DNA from: Bacteroidales bacterium
GTDB lineage: Bacteria > Bacteroidota > Bacteroidia > Bacteroidales > F082
Assembly: GCA_024400295.1 (NCBI GenBank)
Contig: JAKSNA010000017.1
Location: 1-56,069, forward strand
Direction: 5' to 3'
DNA length: 56,069 bases
The notes beneath the pieces are model-generated. The model saw only the letters and a program-made list of their open reading frames with translations, did not search any database and was not told the DNA's origin. This document shows positions 48,621 to 56,069 of this stretch, piece after piece. Each line of letters opens with the position of its first letter. Within the stretch, counting starts at the first letter, position 1. A program made the position numbers and the translations under genes.

Positions 48621-49436
48621 TTATTTTTCAACGAGCTTTCCGTCAACTTTGATGTCTCCGAGCGGATATTCAGGGAGCATGTTTTCGACTAACCACTGGT
48701 TGGCCTTCACCGGGTCCATCTTCCAGTTCGAGTTGCAGTTGGAAACGATCTCAACGAAGTTCACGCCGCTCTTGCCATTGATCTGATTTTCGAATGCCTT
48801 CTTGATGGCTGCCTTTGCCTTGCGCACGTGTGCCGGGTCATACACGGCCTGACGTGTGACGTATTTGGTGCCTGGGAGGCGGGCGATGAGTTCTGTGATA
48901 TGGAGCGGGTAGCCGTTGTTCGGGATGCCGTCGAAGCCTGCGCCTGCCGGCAACGTGGCCTTACGTCCGTAAGGTGTCGTGGCGGTCTTCATGCCTTCGA
49001 GTGTGGTAGGGGCCATCTGGCCGCCTGTCATGCCGTAGATGCCGTTGTTGACGAAGATCATGGTGATGTTCTCGCCGCGGTTGCATGTGTGGATCGTCTC
49101 GCATGTTCCGATGGCCGCGAGGTCGCCGTCACCCTGATATGAGAAGACGACTTTGTCAGGCCACACGCGCTTGATACCTGTCGCGCATGCTGTCGCACGG
49201 CCGTGCGCTGCCTCGATGAAGTCAACATCGAAATAGTCGTATGCCATGACCGAGCATCCTACAGGAGAAACGCCGATGGTCTTCTCATCGATGCCTAATT
49301 CTTCGATGACTTCGGCAATGATGCGGTGAATTGTACCGTGACCGCAGCCTGGGCAATAGTGGAAAGGCTTGCTTGTCAATAACTTAGATTTCTCGTAAAC
49401 TAAGTTTTCTGGTTTGATGATATCTTCAACTGTCAT
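48621..49436 (-). CDS. 2-oxoacid:ferredoxin oxidoreductase beta subunit (TPP-binding)
   Basis: 271 aa. The N-terminal CPGCGHGTIHRII, GCSVMAYDYFD and the thiamine-pyrophosphate motif YQGDGDLAAIGTCETIHTCNRGENITMIFVNN (GDG...NN) are intact. It holds TPP and probably cluster ligands at CPGC. The gene lies 4 bp downstream of the alpha subunit gene and 17 bp before the gamma gene. Confidence 0.93.
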   Translation of the reverse strand: MTVEDIIKPENLVYEKSKLLTSKPFHYCPGCGHGTIHRIIAEVIEELGIDEKTIGVSPVGCSVMAYDYFDVDFIEAAHGRATACATGIKRVWPDKVVFSYQGDGDLAAIGTCETIHTCNRGENITMIFVNNGIYGMTGGQMAPTTLEGMKTATTPYGRKATLPAGAGFDGIPNNGYPLHITELIARLPGTKYVTRQAVYDPAHVRKAKAAIKKAFENQINGKSGVNFVEIVSNCNSNWKMDPVKANQWLVENMLPEYPLGDIKVDGKLVEK

Positions 49437-49440
49437 TTTC

Positions 49441-50526
49441 TTATTCTCCTATAATTTGTTTCTTCATTGCTTCGAGAACTTCTTCCGGTGTGTGGATGAT
49501 GCCACCGACGCGGCCGAAGTGTTCGGCTTTGACGCGGCCGTTGCATGCCAACCTGACGTCTTCAATCATCTGGCCACAGCTCAATTCGACTGAAAGGAAT
49601 CCTTTGACGCCGTGGTTGATGAGGTTTTCGATAGCCTTTGTAGGATAAGGGAAGAGAGTGATCGGACGGAGAAGGCCGAGTTTCAGGCCCTGTTCGCGGC
49701 CGAGCTGCACCGACTTCTGTGCGATACGTGCGCTTGAGCCGTATGCCACAAACACGTAGTCGGCATCTTCGCAGTTGATCTCTTCGTAACGCACTTCGTT
49801 CTCTTCGACCATCTTGTACTTGGCCTGGAGGTGACGGTTGTGCTCTTCCATCTTGTTGGAGTCGAGGTCGAGTGAGGTGATGACTCTGTGTTGAGTGCCT
49901 CTCTTGCGGCCTGTCAACGCCCATGGGTATTTGGCCTTGATTTCCTCTTCTGTCATGCGTGGTTTCTGTTCCGGAAGGACGACCTTCTCCATCATCTGGC
50001 CGATTGCGCCGTCCGAGAGGATGCACACTGCCATGCGGTATTTGAATGCGAGGTCGAAGCCGAGGGCCACGAAGTCAGCCATTTCCTGCACTGATGCCGG
50101 GGCGAGGACGATGTTCTTGTAGTCGCCGTTGCCGCCGCCTTTCACTGCCTGGAAGTAGTCGGCCTGTGACGGCTGGATTGTGCCGAGGCCCGGGCCGCCG
50201 CGGACGACGTCAGCATAGACGCAGGGGACTTCAGCGCCAGCGATGTAGGCGATGCCTTCCTGTTTCAGGCACACGCCAGGGCTTGACGATGATGTCATCA
50301 CGCGTTTTCCAGCTGCGCCGGCAGCATAAACCATATTGATAGCTGCCAATTCACTTTCTGCTTGCAGAACGACCATGCCGGTACGTTCATAAGGGTTCTG
50401 TTCTGACAGATACTCAATCACTTCCGACTGTGGGGTGATAGGATATCCGAAATAAGCATCGCAGCCGTAGCGGATGGCGCTTTCTGCCAATGCTTCGTTA
50501 CCCTTCATCAATTTTAATTCTCCCAT
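49441..50526 (-). CDS. vorB: 2-oxoacid:ferredoxin oxidoreductase alpha subunit (VorB-like)
   Basis: 361 aa. LMKGNEALAESAIRYGCDAYFGYPITPQSEVIEYL and VMTSSSSPGVCLKQEGIAYIAGAEVPCVYADVVRGGPGLGT are the alpha-subunit signatures of VorB/KorA enzymes, which oxidatively decarboxylate 2-oxoacids to acyl-CoA and reduced ferredoxin, or run in reverse in anaerobes. Size and the separate small ferredoxin favour the VorB type (3-methyl-2-oxobutanoate). Second gene of the operon. Confidence 0.88.
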   Translation of the reverse strand: MGELKLMKGNEALAESAIRYGCDAYFGYPITPQSEVIEYLSEQNPYERTGMVVLQAESELAAINMVYAAGAAGKRVMTSSSSPGVCLKQEGIAYIAGAEVPCVYADVVRGGPGLGTIQPSQADYFQAVKGGGNGDYKNIVLAPASVQEMADFVALGFDLAFKYRMAVCILSDGAIGQMMEKVVLPEQKPRMTEEEIKAKYPWALTGRKRGTQHRVITSLDLDSNKMEEHNRHLQAKYKMVEENEVRYEEINCEDADYVFVAYGSSARIAQKSVQLGREQGLKLGLLRPITLFPYPTKAIENLINHGVKGFLSVELSCGQMIEDVRLACNGRVKAEHFGRVGGIIHTPEEVLEAMKKQIIGE

Positions 50527-50561
50527 TATTTTTAATTTTTAAATGTTTGACAATGATTTGA

Positions 50562-50786
50562 TTACAATTTCACTTTATAAACAGAAATGACACCGTCCGG
50601 ACAGACGATGCCACAGCTCGCGCAACCGATGCACTTGTCTGGTTCTGCCATGTAGGCGTAATTGTAACCTTTTCCATTAACTTCTTTTGCCAATCCGAGA
50701 ACCTGCATCGGACAGTTGACGACGCACACGCCGCAACCTTTACAACGCTCAGTATCAACGGATACAGCACCTTTGAAACCTGCCAT
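50562..50786 (-). CDS. Ferredoxin-like delta subunit, 2x[4Fe-4S]
   Basis: 74 aa with two CxxCxxCxxxCP motifs: CKGCGVCVVNCP and CIGCASCGIVCP. It carries electrons from the TPP site of the oxidoreductase. First gene of the four-gene operon; a TAATTTTG promoter box lies at 50854-50861 on the minus strand. Confidence 0.93.
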   Translation of the reverse strand: MAGFKGAVSVDTERCKGCGVCVVNCPMQVLGLAKEVNGKGYNYAYMAEPDKCIGCASCGIVCPDGVISVYKVKL

Positions 50787-50853
50787 AATTTTAAATTTTT
50801 AAGTTATTATTATGTTTGAATATTTCTTTTTCCCGTGTTTTTTCAAAAACGCA

Positions 50854-50861
50854 CAAAATTA
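50854..50861 (-). promoter_or_regulatory. -7 box of the oxidoreductase operon
   Basis: Minus-strand TAATTTTG, 68 bp upstream of the ferredoxin gene start. Confidence 0.6.
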
Positions 50862-50926
50862 CAAAACATTTTCGAGCAAATCAAAAAAAAAGCGAAATAT
50901 TTTTGATTGCCTGTGTGCCGCTGGCT

Positions 50927-52330
50927 TCATCTGATCATCTCAGCGGAAAAGTAACGTTTCTCATATTCAGCGGCCTCGTTTTTATAGTACATATAATATA
51001 CTATACCATTGTAAATATGGATGTTATGAGGGTTATCGTGTGTTTCAATGGTGTAAGAACTGACAACATTGCCATTGCTGAGGTTGATTTTTTTAAGTGT
51101 GACTTTACCGTTTTCCTTAAATTGTGCGTAACACTCTTCCCTCGCCGCGTCAAATATAATGTTGTTGTCCCACGGATTGTCGTGAAATTTACTTGCGTAC
51201 CCGTGACTGAGATGAAACGCGATTTCCGTGTTCTCGATGTAAGTCCCGACACTGTTGTACTCACAAAGGAAATCGTTGGGAAAATCAAAGATGTATATCT
51301 TGCCTCCGACTTCAAATAATGGTGCATAAACATTTCTGAAAGATAACAATTCCTCGTATGGTATTTTGTTTTTGTATGACTTGTTGAGTTCGGGGTTCTT
51401 GACATACCAGAAACTCCAATGATGATAATAATCGCCTCCAAACACCCGATTGGGTCTGAATTCGCTGTTTTCCACCCCAATGACGCTGAAGCGTTCTTCG
51501 CGCTTTAACCTTTGGTCTGTTATATGCTTCAGATGTTCGCCGACTTTGCTGTCTTTCTGGTGTCTGACCGCCTCACTGTCAATGCAGCACATGACACTTT
51601 TTTCGCTGGTATTCAGATTGGTCATGATGTAATTTATTGACTGCCCGTGGTAATATTGGAAGCTCGACACCGCAATGCTGTCTGTTACTGCCGCCAATGA
51701 CATTATATGCGACTTGAAATATTCCAGGTCGTGCCCGTTTGACAACGTCAGTCTTTCGCCATCTGAAAACACCTGGTACGACGAGTCATTGCTGAATATA
51801 TGAATCCCGTCAAGCACATCGATGAATATCTGGTTGAATTTAATGTCTATCGACAACTTTGCGAGAATTTTGTTCCTGAAACTTAACTGCTGCAGCATCG
51901 ATTGCGTCCCGTCAGTCTTTATTAAAAATATCCCGTATTTGCCAACATTGTAGTCAACAACGTATTCCGCATTTTTCGGAGTGTCCTGATCAACGATTGG
52001 ACTGGCGGTTTTGTCCGACAGCATGAATATCGCGTGGTATTTGTCCTTAACGAACTCAAAACTGTCCGGGTCTATTGATAATGTTGATTTTTCAAATCTG
52101 GGGTGAGAGAGTGTTATGTCGTATTTGCGTGCCAGCGGTATTTCAAACAATCCGTCGGAGTTTGTCATTGAAAGCAAAACTCCGTTGCTGTCGCTGATGC
52201 ACACGTTGTTGATCCTGGCACCGTTTTCGTCAATCGTGACCCCTGATAACACCCGGTCTTTTTCCTGAGCGTTGACAGATGTTACTAAAAGGAATATTAA
52301 TAACAGCGACAGGTGTATATATTTTCCCAT
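50927..52330 (-). CDS. Exported carboxypeptidase-regulatory plus beta-propeller-like protein
   Basis: 467 aa from ATG at 52330. Signal peptide (MGKYIHLSLLLIFLLVTSVNA), a CarboxypepD_reg-like domain (VLSGVTIDENGARINNVCI ... GLFEIPLARKYDITL), then about 330 residues of repeated strands (KYGIFLIKTDGTQSMLQQL, GGKIYIFDFPNDFLCEYN) like a six-bladed propeller of Bacteroidetes surface proteins. No TonB-dependent receptor follows. Probably periplasmic or surface. A truncated relative lies at 36617-37105. Confidence 0.65.
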   Translation of the reverse strand: MGKYIHLSLLLIFLLVTSVNAQEKDRVLSGVTIDENGARINNVCISDSNGVLLSMTNSDGLFEIPLARKYDITLSHPRFEKSTLSIDPDSFEFVKDKYHAIFMLSDKTASPIVDQDTPKNAEYVVDYNVGKYGIFLIKTDGTQSMLQQLSFRNKILAKLSIDIKFNQIFIDVLDGIHIFSNDSSYQVFSDGERLTLSNGHDLEYFKSHIMSLAAVTDSIAVSSFQYYHGQSINYIMTNLNTSEKSVMCCIDSEAVRHQKDSKVGEHLKHITDQRLKREERFSVIGVENSEFRPNRVFGGDYYHHWSFWYVKNPELNKSYKNKIPYEELLSFRNVYAPLFEVGGKIYIFDFPNDFLCEYNSVGTYIENTEIAFHLSHGYASKFHDNPWDNNIIFDAAREECYAQFKENGKVTLKKINLSNGNVVSSYTIETHDNPHNIHIYNGIVYYMYYKNEAAEYEKRYFSAEMIR

Positions 52331-52390
52331 AACAAGTAATTTTTCGCAAAAATACATATAAATGGGGAAAATACAAACAAAAATAAAACA

Positions 52391-52569
52391 AAAAAAGCGC
52401 GGAAGTGTTCTACAGTAAATGGTACGGTACAACCACAAGAAAAAACAACAATCCGCGCTTGAACCTTCTGTTCAAGCCGTGGAATGTTTCGTCTTTCTTG
52501 TTTTAAAGTGTACCGATTCTTTTACTGTAGATGAAACATCGCAGCTTTATTAAAAATGCCGAAAAATCA
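52391..52569 (-). ncRNA. ssrS: Candidate 6S RNA (6S-Flavo-like), about 180 nt
   Basis: Minus-strand TATATTTG promoter box at 52576-52583 is followed by a sequence that folds on itself end to end: AAAGC-GCG with CGC-GCTTT (52548 and 52396 sides), TGTT/AACA, CTACAGTAAA/TTTACTGTAG, CGGTACA/TGTACCG, CAAGAAA/TTTCTTG, and an apical GCTTGAAC/GTTCAAGC hairpin. It ends in a T-run (52391-52397). A rod of this length with interior bulges is the 6S architecture that sequesters RNA polymerase. No frame explains it. Family identity not verified. Confidence 0.55.
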
Positions 52570-52575
52570 GCGGCG

Positions 52576-52583
52576 CAAATATA
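52576..52583 (-). promoter_or_regulatory. -7 box of the 6S-like RNA
   Basis: Minus-strand TATATTTG, about 7 bp before the inferred RNA start. Confidence 0.55.
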
Positions 52584-52641
52584 TGGATATTTTTAATTCA
52601 ATTGTAAAATTATAGAAAAAAATTGTCAAAATCGCATTTTT

Positions 52642-52679
52642 AACAAAAAGGTTCGGGAGAAAAACATCTCCCAAACCTT
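52642..52679 (-). terminator. Terminator of the aminotransferase gene
   Basis: AAGGTTCGGGAG (52649-52660) / CTCCCAAACCTT (52668-52679), with T residues following on the minus strand. Confidence 0.8.
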
Positions 52680-52719
52680 ATTAATATCTGTTCGAAATCC
52701 GCATGATCTGCGGGATTTT

Positions 52720-54036
52720 TCACTTCACCGGATGGTCTTTCGCGAATGCCTGAAGTCTCTCGGCGAGAACAGGGATTTCCTCTCTCTGAATCAGTGATGT
52801 GCAGGCGCGAATGCCTTGGCGTGTGGAGCCGCATGTGTCCAACGAGATTGCCGAGATTCCGTAGTACATCATTTCTTCGACGAGGTCTGCGCCGGTGAAT
52901 CCGGGGTAGCAGTATGTGAAGTAGAAGCCGTCAGCAATCGGTTCGCCGAGGTCTTCGTCGTATGTGATGTAGAAGTTGGCGGCAGTGAAGGCGTCTTTCA
53001 TCATCTTTGCCTTGCGGCCGTATTCGAGGACGTCGTCACGGTAGTTGTAAATGCCGTCGTTGACTGCCTTCAGCACGCCTGCAAGTGCGTATTGTGCTGA
53101 ATGTGAGACGCCTGATGTGAGCGGATGCAATGCGCCGAAGAGGATGCCGCGCATGAAGATCTCCTGTCCGCAGAAGCCTTTCAGGTCGGGGTAATGGCGT
53201 TTCGCCAGCTTGTCGCTGATGCCGAGGAAGGCGCAGCGTTCGCCCGCGAAGCTGAACGCCTTAGAGCTGGAAATCATGAGGATGTAGTTGTCGGTGTACT
53301 TCCCCACTGTCGGCTGGAACGGCGCAACGCCCGGATGACTGTAGTCTTTTCTGAAGTCCATGCCGAAATATGCGAGGTCTTCAAGCACGATGACGTCGTA
53401 TTTGTTCGCGAGCTCGCCGATGATTTTGAGTTCCTCGTCGGTGAGGCACACCCATGTCGGGTTGTTAGGATTCGAGTAAAGGATGCTGTGAATCTTCCCT
53501 GTTGACAGAATCTCTTCGAGTTTCGCGCGGAGTTTCTCGCCGCGGTAGTCGTAGATGTCGAAGTGTTCCATCGGGATGCCGAGGACCTTGCACTGGAACT
53601 TGTGGACAGGGAATCCGGGGTCAACGAAGAGCATGGTGCTCTTCTCCTTGCTGATGTGGCCTGTGATCATGAACGAGGCGAAGGCGCCCTGCATCGAGCC
53701 GACTGTCGGGACGCAGTTGGCCGCATCAACGTCGAGGTCAAGGAAGTTCTTGATGAAACGCGATGCTTCTTTTTTCAATGCTGGGACGCCATCAATAGGA
53801 GGATAGCACGCCGCGACACCGTCCTGCACGGCTTTCATCTGTGCTTCGATACCGGCTTTTGCTGCCGGAAGGCCGGGGTTGCCGATCTCCATGTGGATGA
53901 ATTTCGTGCCGCTCGCCGCCTCAAGGTCTCTCGCAAGCTTGTTGATTTCACGGATGCCGGCCTTGCCGACGCACGGAAGGTTGCTTTCTGCAAACACCTT
54001 CTTCGCGATTTCTTCTTTAACTATGTTGTTTTTCAT
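52720..54036 (-). CDS. PLP-dependent class I/II aminotransferase
   Basis: 438 aa from ATG at 54036 (MKNNIVKEEIAKKVFAESNL); the longer frame is rejected because the TATCTTTG promoter box lies at 54084-54091. Fold-type I features: EIGNPGLPA, SNPNNPTWVCLTDEELK, ILEDLAYFGMDF-like Asp/Tyr, and the PLP lysine in SSSKAFSFAGERCAF. Probably transaminates an aliphatic or aromatic amino acid; substrate cannot be assigned. Confidence 0.88.
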   Translation of the reverse strand: MKNNIVKEEIAKKVFAESNLPCVGKAGIREINKLARDLEAASGTKFIHMEIGNPGLPAAKAGIEAQMKAVQDGVAACYPPIDGVPALKKEASRFIKNFLDLDVDAANCVPTVGSMQGAFASFMITGHISKEKSTMLFVDPGFPVHKFQCKVLGIPMEHFDIYDYRGEKLRAKLEEILSTGKIHSILYSNPNNPTWVCLTDEELKIIGELANKYDVIVLEDLAYFGMDFRKDYSHPGVAPFQPTVGKYTDNYILMISSSKAFSFAGERCAFLGISDKLAKRHYPDLKGFCGQEIFMRGILFGALHPLTSGVSHSAQYALAGVLKAVNDGIYNYRDDVLEYGRKAKMMKDAFTAANFYITYDEDLGEPIADGFYFTYCYPGFTGADLVEEMMYYGISAISLDTCGSTRQGIRACTSLIQREEIPVLAERLQAFAKDHPVK

Positions 54037-54083
54037 GTTATATTTATTGATTTTTAATGAATTATATCGAAAACAAAGATTTG

Positions 54084-54091
54084 CAAAGATA
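54084..54091 (-). promoter_or_regulatory. -7 box of the aminotransferase gene
   Basis: Minus-strand TATCTTTG, 48 bp upstream of the start at 54036. Confidence 0.6.
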
Positions 54092-54126
54092 ATTATTTTT
54101 TTGCAAGTGTACCGAAAAAAAGAAAA

Positions 54127-54886
54127 GCTGAATTCAAGTAATAAATGCAACTTTTTGATTAATATTTTCAATTGACGGTGCGAAGTTACGAAAAAAATAT
54201 TCAATAGGGGTCAAAAAATTTAATCTTTTTTCTCGGTCTGTTGTTTAATTTATTCTGTATCAATAGAATATCTTTGTCGTTGAGGTTTTCGAATGATGAT
54301 CTCTCGGGTATGTATTGCCTGATGAGTCCGTTCATGTTCTCGTTTGCGCCGCGCTCCCGCGGATGATACTGATGCGCGAAGAACACGTCTATCCCGAGGG
54401 CTGCGGCTATCTCCCTGTGGGCCGCGAACTCCTTCCCGTTGTCGGCGGTGGCCGTCTTGATGTCGCCTTTCAGCGGTGACAGTTTCTTGATCAATGCGTC
54501 CTTCAGCGGCTCGCTTTCCTTCCCGCCGAGCAGCGCGAGCCAGCACAGCCCCGTCGCCCTGTCACTGACGATCCCGCGCCCGTACCGGTACTCGCCGCTA
54601 CGCATATCGCAGTTGCGCCTCAGCTCGCGGCTCACGACGGACTTGTCCTTGCCGATTGTCGCCGCTATCGTTGTCTGTGAAAAATTTTGTGACAACATTG
54701 CAGAAATTGTGTATCTTTGCCGTTCGGTTAAATGAGACATCTTTTTATTCTTTAGACCGGAGGCAAAGATAGCCAATTTATCCGTTCAGACGGGAAGGAA
54801 GGGGCGACCCTTTCTCCCTTCTGATAAAATATAGGCTTCACTGCCACCGGTTAAAGTTGCATTTGTCTCTTGAATTTAGGAAGTTT
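54127..54886 (-). mobile_element. IS30-family element, internally deleted (about 760 bp)
   Basis: The left end (54127, gctgaattcaagtaataaat) and right end (reverse complement from 54886, cctaaattcaagagacaaat) form imperfect inverted repeats sharing AATTCAAG and AAATGCAACTTT. Full-length IS30 elements are about 1.1 kb, so roughly 350 bp is missing inside. Solo ends of the same family lie at 35540 and 13696. Confidence 0.85.
54201..54740 (-). pseudogene. IS30 transposase with internal deletion
   Basis: 179 codons from MSHLTERQRYTISAMLSQNF, the IS30 N-terminal HTH (TIAATIGKDKSVVSRELRRN). After GEYRYGRG the frame jumps straight to VSDRATGLCWLALL, losing about 130 residues including the SPEQI segment and the first catalytic Asp. 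The later DDE parts remain (TADNGKEFAAHREIA, YHPRERGANENMNGLIRQYIP). The frame is open, but the protein should be inactive. Own promoter box TATCTTTG at 54764-54771. Confidence 0.85.
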
Positions 54887-54923
54887 CAAATAAGATATTA
54901 TAAATCACAGCGTTTGTTGCAAA

Positions 54924-55979
54924 ATGACAGAAAAAAACGACATAGAAAAACCTCAAGAGAGCGCATTGTTCGAAGATGTGTGTGGCATTATCAATGCGTC
55001 TCGAAATCGTGTCGCTGTATATGTCAATTCTGAAGTGTGCCTTACGAAGTGGTATGTTGGGAAACGCATAAAAGAAGATGTTCTTTACAACCAACGTGCA
55101 GAATACGGCAAGCAGGTCGTTAAGAATTTGGCGGCAAAACTTACAAACAAGTATGGACGTGGTTGGAGTGATCGAAGTTTGTTTCATTGTATACGCGCCG
55201 CGTATACTTTTACGGAAGAAGAGATTGTATACGCAGTGCGGAGACAATTCAGCTGGACACACATCCGCTCACTAATGTTTATTGAAGAACCGCTTGCTCG
55301 TCAATTCTACATGGAAATGTGTCGCATCGAGCATTGGGACTCCCGCACACTCGAAGCAAAAATTGACTCAAAACTCTTTGAGAGAACAGCCATTAGTAGA
55401 AAACCCGAAGAAATAATAAAACAGGAACTTACTCAGCTGAAAGAAGATAATGTCTTACAACCTGATCTTGTATTCCGAAGCAGTTATTTCCTCGATATGT
55501 TGGGATTGTCGGATGTGTTCTCGGAAAAGGATTTGGAATCGGCTATTGTTTCACAAATGCAGGACTTCATTTGTGAAATGGGCACCGATTTCGCTTTTTT
55601 AGGAAGACAGAAACGCATCACCGTCGATGCCATTGATTATTATATAGACCTGCTGTTCTATCACCGTTCATTGCATCGATTGGTTGCTATTGATTTGAAA
55701 TTGGGCAAATTCAAACCCGAGCATGAAGGCCAAATGATGCTTTATCTACGATATCTTAATCAAAACGAACGCAAACAAGGAGAAGAATCACCTATTGGCC
55801 TTATTCTTTGCAGCGAAGGGAACACCGAACATATAGAATACTTGATGCTTGATGAAAACAGCCCCATAAAGGTGGCTCAATACTATACACAACTACCTGA
55901 CAAAAAACTTCTTGCAGAAAAACTGCAACGAGCAATTGCCATAGCAAAGAACAATTTTTCAGAACAAAAAAATAAATAA
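54924..55979 (+). CDS. YhcG/DUF1016 family PD-(D/E)XK nuclease-domain protein
   Basis: 351 aa. The N-terminal DUF1016 part (NASRNRVAVYVNSEVCLTKWYVGKRI ... YGKQVVKNLAAKLTNKYGRGWSDRSL) and the C-terminal nuclease domain (VDAIDYYIDLLFYHRSLHRLVAIDLKLGKFKPEHEGQM, with D ... DLK) are complete and of family length. YhcG-like proteins occur in defence and type I restriction contexts; function not established. It is next to the IS30 copy and runs toward the window's right end. Confidence 0.85.
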   Translation: MTEKNDIEKPQESALFEDVCGIINASRNRVAVYVNSEVCLTKWYVGKRIKEDVLYNQRAEYGKQVVKNLAAKLTNKYGRGWSDRSLFHCIRAAYTFTEEEIVYAVRRQFSWTHIRSLMFIEEPLARQFYMEMCRIEHWDSRTLEAKIDSKLFERTAISRKPEEIIKQELTQLKEDNVLQPDLVFRSSYFLDMLGLSDVFSEKDLESAIVSQMQDFICEMGTDFAFLGRQKRITVDAIDYYIDLLFYHRSLHRLVAIDLKLGKFKPEHEGQMMLYLRYLNQNERKQGEESPIGLILCSEGNTEHIEYLMLDENSPIKVAQYYTQLPDKKLLAEKLQRAIAIAKNNFSEQKNK

Positions 55980-56069
55980 CAAAGAAACAGAAATTTTAAA
56001 TAACATATTATAACATAACGCATTAGCTATTATTTCGCGTTCAAACCAAAAAGCCTGAGAAACTGATTT
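55980..56069. other. Right edge, non-coding as far as visible
   Basis: 90 bp after the YhcG gene. It contains cataacgcattagctatta, similar to cataacgcatcagctgtcat at 35454, which precedes a truncated gene start. It may be the leader of a gene beyond the window. Confidence 0.3.

Noticed and set aside
54037..54204. Longer start for the aminotransferase
   Set aside because: The extension runs through the TATCTTTG promoter box and an IS30 end; fold-type I enzymes start near MKNNIVKEEI.

Overview
The window looks like a chromosome segment of an anaerobic member of the Bacteroidales. The evidence is TAnnTTTG -7 promoter boxes in front of many genes, weak Shine-Dalgarno sequences, three C10 (streptopain-like) peptidases of which at least the two C-termini examined resemble type IX secretion (T9SS) sorting domains, a membrane pyrophosphatase, a 2-oxoacid:ferredoxin oxidoreductase, and Bacteroidetes-type IS and DUF4143-ATPase remnants. 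No complete tRNA or rRNA gene and no CRISPR array was found.

Region A (about 1-13.5 kb) is the most unusual part. It is a compact, almost wholly minus-strand mobile element that I read as an integrated or plasmid-like tailless, membrane-containing virus. It has a TOPRIM/SF3 primase-helicase, an A32-like packaging ATPase, two toxin-antitoxin pairs, a 57-aa HTH protein, a beta-rich candidate capsid protein, and seven more proteins with predicted membrane segments in one overlapping operon (one with a HEYVH zincin motif, one with a peptidoglycan-binding-like domain). There is no terminase, portal or tail gene. Three non-coding arrays stand out: seven 10-bp units in front of the virion operon, ten 11-bp units in front of the 143-aa gene, and an AT-rich TGTAGA/TCTACA cluster beside the primase gene. 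Four candidate small RNAs have their own promoters and terminators; two of them are tandem and share a duplicated promoter. The primase reading frame runs backwards into a tRNA 3'-end-like sequence (T-arm plus acceptor strand, 13496-13520), so it appears cut at a likely attachment site.

Region B (13.7-35.4 kb) is mostly ordinary chromosome: DUF2750 and RhuM proteins, an ABC-F ATPase, a TIGR04076 protein, a response regulator with Asn where the phospho-acceptor Asp belongs, tandem long-chain acyl-CoA ligases, a K+-dependent membrane pyrophosphatase, a bifunctional nuclease, a nucleoside permease overlapping thyA, then folA, three tandem C10 peptidases and an unrecognised 157-aa protein.

Region C (35.4-47.9 kb) is a recombined defence island. 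It holds IS30 and IS4 remnants, an McrC tail, a PmeII-like restriction enzyme with a C5 cytosine methyltransferase, a frameshifted BRO-family gene, a deleted DUF4143 ATPase behind strong palindromes, and a seven-gene operon headed by a WYL regulator (PGN_0703-type putative restriction enzyme, DnaQ-like exonuclease, PD-(D/E)XK nuclease, HEYAHH zincin and three unknowns). Fragments of exonuclease and ATPase 3' ends are scattered through it, marking past recombination.

Region D (48-56 kb) has a four-subunit 2-oxoacid:ferredoxin oxidoreductase operon, a beta-propeller-like exported protein, a 6S-like RNA, a PLP aminotransferase, an internally deleted IS30 element and a YhcG/DUF1016 nuclease.

All family names come from motif recognition by eye; no database search was run.
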